Source: Virgibacillus_F sp049310925 | GTDB lineage: Bacteria; Bacillota; Bacilli; Bacillales; Amphibacillaceae | Direction of reading: 5' to 3' | Length of the DNA stretch: 64,000 bases | NCBI RefSeq assembly: GCF_049310925.1 | Contig: NZ_JBMERP010000007.1 | Span: 1-64,000 of the forward strand | In this document: piece by piece, positions 26,351-35,198 of the stretch | Position numbering within the stretch: the stretch's first letter is position 1 | Layout: each line of letters opens with the position of its first letter | Notes under the pieces: generated by a model | What the model was told of the DNA's origin: nothing | Database searches by the model: none | The model's input: only the letters and a program-made list of their open reading frames with translations | Position numbers and translations under genes: made by a program

Positions 26351-26788
26351 ATGTCTTTTAGAGAATACATAACCGAAGACACATTAGAAATGCTAGAAAC
26401 ATTAATAGCTAAGAAAAAGGAACTCAAGAAGTTAACCAGATCTCAAAACAAATATTTCATAATTACAGTTACCTTGATTTGTGTTTTATTTATTTCTGTA
26501 TACCTGTTTATTCTTAATAATTCAGATACCAATATACTTTTTGCTGTATCTGACTTTTTCAGCAATATTTATAATCTTCTATTGTTACTATCGGCGGTTG
26601 CCTCTCACATAGGACAGTTAAACTATAAGAAACAAGTTAAAAAAGTAAAAGAAGGCTTTGAAGAGCTACGAATAGAAACGATTGAACATCTTGACAATAC
26701 CTGGTACATCACCAAACATTCCCATATAATCAACCAAATATCTTCCTACATGGAACAACATCAAATTAACATACGCTACAAAAGCTAA
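26351..26788 (+). CDS. ypbF: YpbF-like DUF2663 membrane protein
   Basis: 145 residues from ATG at 26351 with GAGGTGG seven bases upstream; longer in-frame starts lack a ribosome site and overlap the divergent iadA. Two membrane spans (about residues 40-60 and 72-92) are flanked by charged helices: ITEDTLEMLETLIAKKKELKK before and KKQVKKVKEGFEELRIETIEHLD after. Length, topology and motifs fit YpbF of B. subtilis (DUF2663), whose function is not known to me. Confidence 0.78.
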   Translation: MSFREYITEDTLEMLETLIAKKKELKKLTRSQNKYFIITVTLICVLFISVYLFILNNSDTNILFAVSDFFSNIYNLLLLLSAVASHIGQLNYKKQVKKVKEGFEELRIETIEHLDNTWYITKHSHIINQISSYMEQHQINIRYKS

Positions 26789-26790
26789 AA

Positions 26791-26839
26791 AAGGTGCCAG
26801 GCACATATTACAATAAATGGAATATGTGCCTGGCACCTT
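26791..26839. terminator. Palindromic terminator with GGTGCCAGGCAC repeat core
   Basis: Perfect 19-bp arms (26791-26809 and 26821-26839) with an 11-base loop lie between convergent ypbF and the transporter-like gene. The outer part is the GGTGCCAGGCAC motif seen again near 47530 and 49985. Confidence 0.85.
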
Positions 26840-26844
26840 TCCGG

Positions 26845-28260
26845 TTATTTCCAGAAGTGTATTGCTGTCTGGACGTATAGTTGAACTATTATGTAAAACA
26901 CGATGGCATATTTTCCGTTAAATTGGATGCCGTTTTTGAATAGACTTAATCCATTGGAGGCGCTTAATACAATGACTGGCATTATTACTGGTGATAATAA
27001 TATGGAAATAACGCTGCCTGATGTGATCGTCAATACAATCAATTCTGGTGGGTATGGCAGTGCGACATTTTGTAATAATCCTGCAACTAAAACCATTACG
27101 GTTAATGGGCCCAATCCAATGAACCCCAGAAAGATAACAATAAATGGAAGAAAATACAAAAAGTTAATAAAAGGAAAAACCGATTGCACATATTGTACTC
27201 CAGCTATAAATGCTGTACCGAATCCAGTTTGATTTAACCCATTGATGAGGACACCTGCAGCCAGCATAATGCATAGCTGATACGATTGCTTCAGCATATC
27301 CTCAGAAAAATATACTTGTGTGTGCTTCACAAGCTTTTTGGTACTTTTTTTAGCCAAGTAATAAAACAGCGTCCATACTACCACTACAATTGGAATGGTG
27401 GTCATTAGATTTGCAGCATAGACTCCATGTAAAAGAAAAATAGTACCAAATAAAGTAATGAACAGTAACATGAATTCTATCACTTTCTTTTTCAATTCTT
27501 TCCTATTCGTATAGCTGCTTAACACATTTTCAATTTCACTTTGAAGCGCTTCCGTTAAATTTATTCCATATTTTTTTTCCTGAAAATAAGAAAATATGAC
27601 CGCTGTAATAGACCCTAGCGCTGCCATCCCAAACCCTTGCAGGATAGCTACCCACAAAGAAGCTTCTAAGGTCTCCACTGCAAAAATAAAACTTGGGATA
27701 CTAATCACCCACATAGTGGACAAGGCAAATGCACGCAGGAGAGCAGTTCCTTTAAAATTTTCCCATGCTTCTCCTGTTTGGTTTTTCAAAATAACTGTTA
27801 CAAATTGATACATCATTGGAATAGACCCAAAAAGTAAAAAATAAGAAATCACTTGGGTAAATGAGACAATTCCAAAGTAAAATTTTCGACTTGTATTAAT
27901 TCCCTTATGGGCAAAAGCTAAAATTTCTTCAATATACGGCTCTTCTCTCAACACCCAGCCTATCATTGGAACAATCACTAATAGTCCGATAATGCTCCGC
28001 ATCTGAAGAAATCCATGATAAAGGCCATCTACAGTGGAACCCTCAGAGTAAAACAAAACTAATACACCTGAGAGAAACAGAAAAAGTGGTAATTTAAATT
28101 GTTTTACAGTTATAGTGAACGCAGCAAATAACAGCGTGAGAAAGCCACAAAAGGACAAAACATACAACAAAAAATCCACCCTGTAAAAATAAGTGAAAAA
28201 GTGAAGAAGTGTATAGAAGGAAATAGCGATTTTTAGTCCCAAGGCTGTTAACTGCTTCAT
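26845..28260 (-). CDS. Polytopic membrane protein, putative transporter of unknown substrate
   Basis: 471 residues with about 11-12 hydrophobic spans. I do not recognise a family with confidence. Two similar-looking halves end in helix-loop segments with glycine/proline breaks (LLFGSIPMMYQFVTVIL, and FLGFIGLGPLTVMVLVAGLLQ with SGSVISILLSPVIMPVIVLSASNG), a pattern seen in secondary transporters of the ion-transporter and nucleoside-gate types. AAGGAG precedes ATG at 28260; GTG at 28263 is also possible. It is a single gene between terminators. Confidence 0.7.
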   Translation of the reverse strand: MKQLTALGLKIAISFYTLLHFFTYFYRVDFLLYVLSFCGFLTLLFAAFTITVKQFKLPLFLFLSGVLVLFYSEGSTVDGLYHGFLQMRSIIGLLVIVPMIGWVLREEPYIEEILAFAHKGINTSRKFYFGIVSFTQVISYFLLFGSIPMMYQFVTVILKNQTGEAWENFKGTALLRAFALSTMWVISIPSFIFAVETLEASLWVAILQGFGMAALGSITAVIFSYFQEKKYGINLTEALQSEIENVLSSYTNRKELKKKVIEFMLLFITLFGTIFLLHGVYAANLMTTIPIVVVVWTLFYYLAKKSTKKLVKHTQVYFSEDMLKQSYQLCIMLAAGVLINGLNQTGFGTAFIAGVQYVQSVFPFINFLYFLPFIVIFLGFIGLGPLTVMVLVAGLLQNVALPYPPELIVLTITSGSVISILLSPVIMPVIVLSASNGLSLFKNGIQFNGKYAIVFYIIVQLYVQTAIHFWK

Positions 28261-28316
28261 CACATAAACTCCTTATAACTTACCTATCATCCAGTAACTT
28301 CACGCTACTCAAGTAG

Positions 28317-28343
28317 ATAGGCACCAGTAAACCAGTGCCTATG
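28317..28343 (-). terminator. Hairpin at the end of the antiporter gene
   Basis: Arms TAGGCACCAG-type (28317 onward) and CTGGTTTACTGG/TGCCTA (to 28343) form a stem of about 10 bp over the antiporter stop codon. No strong T-run follows on the minus strand, so termination is only possible. Confidence 0.45.
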
Positions 28344-30159
28344 CCAATTCTTTTTGTATATTGTTGAGATCTTCCATTTCTCCACTAACCAATAGTCTGT
28401 CTCCTTCTTGAAGAATGGTATTTCCATGCGGCACGACTACCTTCCCGTGCCTGTAAATATGCAGGATAAGAGACTCTCCAAGAAATGACAGGTTCATAAT
28501 TGGCTGCTGATTATAATTGGAATTGTTGACAATAATTTCTTTTATGGTCTTATTATGATTTGTTATTAGACGAACTAGGCCAGGATTATCAATAAGTGCT
28601 TTTAATAGGGTTCTAGTTGAATACAATGTGGAGTATATTGTAAACCCTTCCTCAGATAACTGATCCTGTAATGATGTACTTTCAATCCGTAAGACAACGG
28701 TTTTGATACCTAATTCTTTCGCATGCCTGCCTAGTTCAATATTAGTTGCGTCTACTCCAGTTGCTATAACAATTTTGTCAGCTTTAAATGCATTATGTTC
28801 ATCTAGTTGTTCTACCGTTAATTCACTCACATGAATATGTGGGAATAAAGATTCTTCGTTTTCTTGTTTCTCCTGCGCACTATACAAACGTACAACTGAT
28901 TTCTCTTCCATCTTATCCCGAGCAACAAGCAAAGTTGCGGCATTGGCGCCTATTATAGAAATTTCCTGTTGTTTTGGCCCACCATTGGACATCGGAAATA
29001 ACTTCGTAAACGTAATTGGTGAAATAAGACAGGTTAAAATGGACACTAATATAATTGCTCCATTCAGAACATCATCAATAACACCAAGTTCAAGTGCAAT
29101 AGAAGATGCAGCAATCACAAGACTTAATTTGGATGTAGTTAATATTCCTATACTTAATGTTTCTTTCCAGGAATACCACTTTTTAAGAACAAGTGCCGGA
29201 ATCACCTTAGCAAGATACATAAACACTAATAAGATTGGCATTAATAATAATGTTTTTCGATCAACAAATAGTTCCCAGATATTCAGCCTAGCTCCAACCA
29301 TAACGAAAAAGATTGGGATAAAAAATCCGAATCCAAATGAATCCAGTTGCCGGGTGAATTCTTTGTTAGGAGCAAGCAAAGAAATAATAACTCCTGCTAG
29401 GAATGCGCCTAAAATATTTTCTGCACCAATTGTTTCCGACAAAGAAACAAAAAATAAAATAAGCGCAAATACTCCTCTGGTTCCTAACTGCACAGTTCCT
29501 TTCAACAAATTATCAAACAGTTCGAAGTTGAAATATTTTTTTATCATTTTGTAAGCAAGGAAAACTGCCAGGAAAAGCACTAATAAAAGCAGGACTTTCA
29601 TGCCTTCCTGATCACGAAACATAGCGTAAACAGTTAAGAGGATCATAGTTGTAAAATCTGCAATAACAGTAATGAGCAGAATAACTTGCCCTAATAGCCC
29701 CTCGGTGAGATTTTTTTCTTTAATAACCGGTACAACAATACCGAGTGAAACAGTTGATATGATTAAAGTCATCAAATAAGGATCTTTTATCAAACCGAGC
29801 ATTACTAATACGTATGACAACAAGAAAGATACACTTATAATCAGACTAAAGATAACGAGCGATACCTTAATAGGGTTCGGTAAATTTCCATCCTTTTTTT
29901 TCTTCTTCTTCTTAAACAAACTAAAGTCGATTTCCAAACCACTAATAAACATTAGGAAAATGAAACCCAAAAGCGATAACAATTCTAGCATTGGATCTTC
30001 TAATATTAGATTAAAACCACTTTTTCCAATTACTAACCCTGCAATGATTTCAGCAATAACAACAGGTATAAATCGTAAATTAAACCGTTGTAAAATAATT
30101 GGAATAAAAAACGCAATTGCTACGACAATCATTAGGGATGTCAGAGAATGATGCTCCAT
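28339..30159 (-). CDS. CPA2-type monovalent cation:proton antiporter with RCK/TrkA domains
   Basis: 606 residues. The first 385 residues form 12-13 spans of the CPA2 (KefB/NapA) antiporter fold, with PVVIAEIIAGLVIGKSGF, FLMFISGLEIDF and AGVIISLLAPNKEF. A lysine-only run of eight follows span 3. Residues about 395-510 are a Rossmann-like RCK domain and about 520-606 an RCK_C (TrkA-C) domain with VPHGNTILQEGDRLLVSG. Size and architecture match B. subtilis YjbQ. It likely exchanges Na+ or K+ for protons, which suits a salt-tolerant organism. Confidence 0.85.
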   Translation of the reverse strand: MEHHSLTSLMIVVAIAFFIPIILQRFNLRFIPVVIAEIIAGLVIGKSGFNLILEDPMLELLSLLGFIFLMFISGLEIDFSLFKKKKKKKDGNLPNPIKVSLVIFSLIISVSFLLSYVLVMLGLIKDPYLMTLIISTVSLGIVVPVIKEKNLTEGLLGQVILLITVIADFTTMILLTVYAMFRDQEGMKVLLLLVLFLAVFLAYKMIKKYFNFELFDNLLKGTVQLGTRGVFALILFFVSLSETIGAENILGAFLAGVIISLLAPNKEFTRQLDSFGFGFFIPIFFVMVGARLNIWELFVDRKTLLLMPILLVFMYLAKVIPALVLKKWYSWKETLSIGILTTSKLSLVIAASSIALELGVIDDVLNGAIILVSILTCLISPITFTKLFPMSNGGPKQQEISIIGANAATLLVARDKMEEKSVVRLYSAQEKQENEESLFPHIHVSELTVEQLDEHNAFKADKIVIATGVDATNIELGRHAKELGIKTVVLRIESTSLQDQLSEEGFTIYSTLYSTRTLLKALIDNPGLVRLITNHNKTIKEIIVNNSNYNQQPIMNLSFLGESLILHIYRHGKVVVPHGNTILQEGDRLLVSGEMEDLNNIQKELA

Positions 30160-30323
30160 AAAACACCTACTTCTAAATTATATACCAATAAGCCTACCGA
30201 ATTTTGGATGTTTTTACAATAGAATTGTTTCAAAGAAATTCATACCATGCTCTTTTCGTGACAAACTACCTTTAACAGGAGGAATATCTTCCTATGAAAA
30301 AAAGTTTGAAAGGAGCATGATTA

Positions 30324-30494
30324 ATGGATGAAAAGAAGAAAGCGTCTGACACTAGGAAACCTGAAATTGAAAGAGAGAATACTACTGAAGTGGAACACAG
30401 CACCCCCCATCCCCAAGAGAAAAGCCTTAGAGATGTAAACTTTGCCCCAAGTGAGAATACGTATATATCTGGACGGAATCAACCAAATGACTAA
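30324..30494 (+). CDS. Small hydrophilic protein, 56 residues, unknown
   Basis: MDEKKKASDTRKPEIEREN opens a 56-residue, highly charged, probably disordered protein ending in NTYISGRNQPND. AAAGGAG lies eight bases before the ATG, a good ribosome site, which is the main support. Just upstream (30294-30320) is an eight-codon frame with its own AGGAGG, and that AGGAGG can pair with a nearby TTCCT, so translation might be modulated. No family recognised; composition resembles small stress or spore-associated proteins, but this is only an impression. Confidence 0.5.
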   Translation: MDEKKKASDTRKPEIERENTTEVEHSTPHPQEKSLRDVNFAPSENTYISGRNQPND

Positions 30495-30574
30495 AAAAGA
30501 AGATAAACAGAAAAAAGACAAGATGTAGATAAAGGACAGAAGGAAGCCGGGTGTTGACTTATCGTACGAAGGTG

Positions 30575-30615
30575 AGGGAAGTATCGCTAGTCTCTGGGCG
30601 CTGGAGCTAGATGTG
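30575..30615. repeat. Fragment of the GGCGCTGGAGCTAGA repeat family
   Basis: TCGCTAGTCTCTGGGCGCTG followed by GAGCTAGATG matches the right end of the repeats at 19249-19490. The left part is absent. Confidence 0.55.
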
Positions 30616-30659
30616 GCTGTTACTGTATGCAAGCTTAACAAAGCAAATTTTTTATACTA

Positions 30660-30697
30660 TAAAAAATCCCTAGCCCGTAATTAAATTGGGTAGGAAC
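30660..30697 (-). terminator. Terminator of the SDR gene
   Basis: On the minus strand CCTACCC pairs with GGGCTAGG (one bulge) and is followed by GATTTTTTAT, just beyond the SDR stop codon. Confidence 0.6.
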
Positions 30698-30712
30698 TTA
30701 TTTTTGTAAAAC

Positions 30713-31474
30713 TTAAATACCAAACGTGTTTCCTCCATTAACTGACAGCGATTGCCCAGTAATGAACTTTGCCTCTTGAGAACTTAAAAAGACTACCATA
30801 TTAGCAATATCGTCAGGCTCACCCATTTCCCGGAGAGGAACACCCTGTCTGTAACCATCGTATTTAGCAGAGTCTTTATCTTCATGCCGTTCAACAGGTA
30901 TAAAGCCAGGATTGACTAGATTTACAGTTATCCCAGAAGCTCCTAACTCATTTGCCCAAGAACGTGTCATGCCAATTTGAGAAGACTTTGCTGTTACGTA
31001 ATTTGCAAAGTTCGGATTGCCTAATTGAACAACTTCACTGCAAATATTGATGATTCTACCTTCTTTTTTCTTCTTCATCCCTGGTAAAATTGCTTTCGTT
31101 AATAATAAAGGAGCTTTTACAAAAAAATGAAGCTGATCCAGATAATCGTTCCAAGTGCTATCCTCAATCGACAGTTCTGGCTGAGGCCCAGTTGCATTGT
31201 TCACCAAAATATCAATGGTCCCCTTACACTTTTCCTGAGATTCTTCGATTAAAGCAGTCACCGCTGCTTCGTTGGTAATATCACCTTTTACCGCAAGAGC
31301 TTGTCCACCATTAGATTGTATGTGCTCTACTGTTTTTTCTGCCATTTCCTTATTGTTAGCATAATTAATAATAACCATTGCTCCTGCTTCAGCCAGATTC
31401 ATACTTATAACTTTTCCAAGGCCTCTTGATCCACCGGTTACCAGTGCAATTTTTCCTTCCAAACGCTGATTCAT
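30713..31474 (-). CDS. Short-chain dehydrogenase/reductase (FabG-like)
   Basis: 253 residues of the classical SDR fold: TGGSRGLGKVI cofactor loop (residues 14-24), DILVNNATGP in place of the usual NNAG, catalytic Ser in NICSEVV, Tyr-x3-Lys in NYVTAKSSQ and the VNPGFIPVER C-terminal lid. It resembles 3-oxoacyl-ACP reductase but probably acts on another carbonyl substrate, as it lacks fatty-acid gene neighbours. AAGGAGGAATT precedes the ATG. Single gene. Confidence 0.88.
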   Translation of the reverse strand: MNQRLEGKIALVTGGSRGLGKVISMNLAEAGAMVIINYANNKEMAEKTVEHIQSNGGQALAVKGDITNEAAVTALIEESQEKCKGTIDILVNNATGPQPELSIEDSTWNDYLDQLHFFVKAPLLLTKAILPGMKKKKEGRIINICSEVVQLGNPNFANYVTAKSSQIGMTRSWANELGASGITVNLVNPGFIPVERHEDKDSAKYDGYRQGVPLREMGEPDDIANMVVFLSSQEAKFITGQSLSVNGGNTFGI

Positions 31475-31655
31475 GCAATTCCTCCTTACTTATGTATGGT
31501 TTCTTTTTAGTTTAGCTTAATTCTATGTTGATTAAAAATATAATCTAAAAGATTTACACATTCCCCCGAGATTGTTTCTTTCTTGACACCAATTTATGAT
31601 TTTAATATAATTTTCCCACAATTAAAATTTCAGAGAATAAAAGGAAAGAGTTAAA

Positions 31656-32541
31656 GTGAAAGAAAATAATAGCCTTGAACAATTTGGCTACAAACAGGAA
31701 TTAAAGCGTTCATTGTCCTTTTGGGACTTACTTATTTATGGGTTAATATTTATGGTACCAATAGCACCTATTTAACCCTGATACCTTCAGTATGAGTGTT
31801 GTCATGGGTGCAGTTTCTATTGCAGTGTTAAGCTTCTTAGGTTTTGATGCAATTTCTACATTGTCAGAGGAGTCAGCTGATGGCCCCAAAGCAGTCGGTA
31901 AGGCAACGATTTACTCCCTGTTAATTGTTGGTGTATTATTTATGGTACAAACGTGGGTTGCAGCTTTAATCTTTCCTAATTTCAATGACTTTGAAGATAT
32001 AGGAACTGCTTTCTATCAAGTTGCAGAGATCGCTGGCGGTGAATGGCTAGGTGTGCTAACTGCACTAGCTACTGCTATAGCTTGGGGGATTGCTGATGCC
32101 CTTGTTGCACAAGTCGCGATTTCCAGAGTCCTGTTCAGCATGGGACGCGATCGCAAACTCCCAGCTTTCCTGGCTAAGGTTCAACCTAAACATAAAACAC
32201 CTTATGCCAGTATTATTGTAGTAGCTATTATTTCACTTATCGTTGGGTTATTGTTCATGGGTGATATTGGTATATTGTCATCATTCGTTAACTTTGGTGC
32301 TTTAACTGCATTCCTTTTCCTACATGTAAGTGTATTTTCCCATTACATTGTCAAAAGCAAAAGCAGAAATTTCTGGAGTCACTTAGTACTCCCACTAATT
32401 GGTTTTATTGTAATGGGCTATGTATGGTTAAACTTAGCAACACAAGCAAAAGTACTTGGCTTTAGCTGGATTGCAATTGGTGTCGTAATTACTTTATACT
32501 TTGCTTTAACCAAAAAAGATGCAAAAATTGATTTAGACTAG
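31656..32541 (+). pseudogene. APC-family amino acid permease with internal deletion and frameshift
   Basis: A first frame from GTG 31656 (AGGAAAGAG upstream) encodes LKRSLSFWDLLIYGLIFMVP, the start of an APC permease, and stops at TAA 31773. In the other frame FNPDTFSMSVVMGAVSIAVL continues from about 31771 to the normal C-terminus, with FLGFDAISTLSEES, QVAISRVLFSMGRDRKLP and late spans. Family members are about 450-470 residues; roughly 140 residues between the first span and the FLGFD region are missing and the join is out of frame. The 3' part could still be translated from ATG 31792 but would lack the substrate-binding first spans. Confidence 0.85.
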
Positions 32542-32578
32542 TTTATTCATTAAAAATATCTAAAGGAGCGTGAAACAG

Positions 32579-33535
32579 ATGAGTATTCATCATCATAATC
32601 ACACACATTTAACTATTCATGATATGAAGTCCCATATGCATTACGGTTGGGACAAGGATATTAAACCGATTGCAGAGGTGGATTCTGGGCAAACCATCAC
32701 ATATGATATTTTAGAGTGTTCAGGTGGTCAGTTTTCTAAGAATTCTACTTCAGCTGATCTTGAAAACCTGGATTTTGAAAAAATTAATCCAGTAGCTGGA
32801 CCGGTATATGTTAAGGGAGCACAACCTGGAGATACATTAGAAGTAGAAATGCTTAATTTCAGACAGCTTGAATGGGGATGGACTGGTATTATTCCTGGAT
32901 TCGGACTGTTAGCAGATGAATTTAAAGAGCCCTATTTAAAAACGTATGATTTATCACGAGCCAATACAACAGAATTTCTCCCGGGGATTGATTTATTTAT
33001 TAAACCATTCCCCGGCACAATTGGGGTTGCATTACCTGAAGAAGGAAACTTTAGTGTTGTTCCTCCAAGGAAAAACGGTGGAAATATGGATATACGCCAT
33101 TTAACCCGTGGAACGAAACTATACTTACCTGTCGGGGTTGAGGGTGCATTGTTTTCCATTGGTGATACACATGCTGCCCAAGGTGATGGAGAGGTATGCG
33201 GCACTGCCATTGAAGCTTCAATGGAAACAACGGTGCGTTTCAAGTTGCATAAAGGTAAAACCATTGCCGAGCCACGGTACGAAATTCCAGGAGCTCCAAC
33301 ACCTGAAGCGGATAGCAAAGGATACTATGTGACAACAGGACATGGAACCAGTCTTGTGGAAGCATCAAAAAATGCCATTCGCTACATGATTGAACATATC
33401 GTTGACACATACGGAATGTCGGACCAAGAGGCGTATGTACTCTGCAGCGTTGCCGTCGACCTCAGAATAAGTGAAATAGTTGATATGCCAAACATGCTCG
33501 TATCAGCCTTCCTACCAAATGCAATATTTAAGTAA
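32579..33535 (+). CDS. Formamidase/acetamidase family amidohydrolase
   Basis: 318 residues from ATG at 32579, eight to nine bases after AAAGGAG; an upstream GTG touches that site. The FmdA/AmdA fold is shown by NPVAGPVYVKGAQPGDTLEV, GWTGIIPGFGLL, PPRKNGGNMDIRHLTRGTKLYLPV, and the family hallmark FSIGDTHAAQGDGEVCGTAIE. It hydrolyses formamide, acetamide or a similar small amide to ammonia and the acid. The histidine-rich N-terminus (HHHNHTH) is unusual. It follows the broken permease by 38 bases, so the pair was probably one operon, the permease bringing in the amide. Confidence 0.9.
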   Translation: MSIHHHNHTHLTIHDMKSHMHYGWDKDIKPIAEVDSGQTITYDILECSGGQFSKNSTSADLENLDFEKINPVAGPVYVKGAQPGDTLEVEMLNFRQLEWGWTGIIPGFGLLADEFKEPYLKTYDLSRANTTEFLPGIDLFIKPFPGTIGVALPEEGNFSVVPPRKNGGNMDIRHLTRGTKLYLPVGVEGALFSIGDTHAAQGDGEVCGTAIEASMETTVRFKLHKGKTIAEPRYEIPGAPTPEADSKGYYVTTGHGTSLVEASKNAIRYMIEHIVDTYGMSDQEAYVLCSVAVDLRISEIVDMPNMLVSAFLPNAIFK

Positions 33536-33541
33536 TCATTT

Positions 33542-33570
33542 AAAGGCTTACACAAAGTAAGCCTTTTTTT
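33542..33570 (+). terminator. Terminator of the amidase gene
   Basis: Nine-base arms (33542-33550 and 33558-33566) and a T-run directly after the stop codon. Confidence 0.8.
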
Positions 33571-34035
33571 AATGGCAAACACCCCCAATCATTATTCGAC
33601 AAATTCCGAGTGGCGCCTGGCACTTTCTCCAGGTTTATCCAAATCTCCATTTATCCGGATTTGAGAGTCTGAGAGCATCTCTGAAGCGATGAGAGGTATA
33701 TATCTCTAAATGACAGCGCTTACCATTGTTATATCGCTTATATGCACCTGACTTGTGTAAAAACCCTTGAACTATATGTGTGAAGTGGTATTATAACTAC
33801 GGTAAGACAAAAGAAAAATAGACCTTTTATACAATTTAAGTAATGTTTTTTTAAAACCAAAATATAAATAAAAGATTGATGTATTTATCAAACGCACCCA
33901 TACGAATAAAAGGAATTCCAATCCTTATAAGAAAAATACATGAATCAAATAATTAATGAACCTACTTAAACCGATTTTCCTCAATTTATAAAAACATGAG
34001 GCATCAATGAATCAAAACTAGAAGGAAGTGTTGAC
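33571..34035 (+). promoter_or_regulatory. Long upstream region and leader of proBA
   Basis: A gap of about 465 bases. A promoter candidate TTGAAC (33767-33772), 16-base spacer, TATTAT (33789-33794) would give a leader of about 235 bases. I looked for a T-box (AGGGTGGNACCGCG) and found none. A degenerate GTGGCGCCTGGCAC repeat core lies near 33611. Nothing else in the gap is recognised. Confidence 0.45.
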
Positions 34036-35184
34036 TTGACACCTGATATTGAAGCACAACGCATCGTAATTAAAATTGGAAGTAGTTCACTTACCAGTAT
34101 GAATGGAGAAGTGAGCAGAAGAAAACTTGAGAAGATTGTGGAAGAAGTTGTTCGTCTAAAAGATGACGGACATGAAGTCTTGCTCGTTTCCTCTGGGGCT
34201 GTGGCAGCCGGGTACCGCAGACTTGGTTTTCTCACCCGACCAGATTCACTACCTGAAAAACAAGCATCTGCATCTGTTGGTCAGGGTCTACTAATTGAAA
34301 CCTACTCAGATATCTTCATCTCACATGGCTACGTCGCTTCACAAATATTAATTACACGAAGTGACTTTTCTGATGAACTTCGGTACAACAATGCAAGAAA
34401 TACCATTAATGTATTACTTGAAAGAGGTATTGTACCCATAGTTAATGAAAATGACACAATCTCTATGGATTTCTTGAAATTCGGGGATAACGACACATTA
34501 TCAGCAAAGGTTGCAGGGCTTGTTGATGCCGATCAACTAATTATTTTATCTGATATTGATGGTTTATACGACGCTGACCCACGAAAAGATGAAAATGCTA
34601 AATTATTGCGCGAAGTTCATGAAATCACACCTGAGATTGAAGCTGCTGCTGGTGATCCTGGAAGTGCAAATGGTACCGGCGGAATGAAATCCAAAATTGA
34701 CGCCATTAAAATTGCTATGGCATCTGGAATAACATCTTTCTTGGGTAATGCATCATCAAAAAACATAGTTTATGACGCTGTACATCAAGAAGCAAAGGGG
34801 TCATACTTTGAACCACAGAGTTCCCTTCAGAATTTAAATCATAAAGAACAGTGGATTGCTTTCAACTCCGGTCCTGAAGGTGAAGTGACAGTTAACCATA
34901 CAATTAGAGAAGCAATAATTAATGATAAGATCAGCTTAGCTCCGACAGACATTCACTCGATAAGTGGACGATTCGATAAAGGAGCTGTTGTGACGATTAT
35001 AGATGTCGAAGGTGAAATAATTGGTCTAGGCGTCGTAAGCTATTCTTCCCAAGCTTTAAACAGATTAATTAACCAAACTGAGGTTGAACTGAAAAACTAT
35101 GAAAATGTCGCCATTGAAAGTAAACATCTGGTATGTCATTTAGATGCAGAAGTACCTGTAAACAATTTAATTACAACAACTTAA
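34036..35184 (+). CDS. proB: Glutamate 5-kinase
   Basis: 382 residues; first step of proline synthesis from glutamate. An amino-acid kinase domain (RIVIKIGSSSLT, LLVSSGAVAAG, PIVNENDTIS, FGDNDTLSA, GTGGMKSKIDA) is followed by a PUA domain from about residue 285. The start is TTG at 34036 with GAAGGAAG seven bases upstream. The proA gene follows after 14 bases. Proline is a common compatible solute in halotolerant Bacillaceae, so the operon may be osmotically controlled; this is inference. No T-box is present. Confidence 0.95.
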   Translation: MTPDIEAQRIVIKIGSSSLTSMNGEVSRRKLEKIVEEVVRLKDDGHEVLLVSSGAVAAGYRRLGFLTRPDSLPEKQASASVGQGLLIETYSDIFISHGYVASQILITRSDFSDELRYNNARNTINVLLERGIVPIVNENDTISMDFLKFGDNDTLSAKVAGLVDADQLIILSDIDGLYDADPRKDENAKLLREVHEITPEIEAAAGDPGSANGTGGMKSKIDAIKIAMASGITSFLGNASSKNIVYDAVHQEAKGSYFEPQSSLQNLNHKEQWIAFNSGPEGEVTVNHTIREAIINDKISLAPTDIHSISGRFDKGAVVTIIDVEGEIIGLGVVSYSSQALNRLINQTEVELKNYENVAIESKHLVCHLDAEVPVNNLITTT

Positions 35185-35198
35185 CCTGGAGGGATTAG

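Noticed and set aside
33571..34035. T-box riboswitch before proBA
   Set aside because: No AGGGTGGNACCGCG core and no specifier-type stem could be found.
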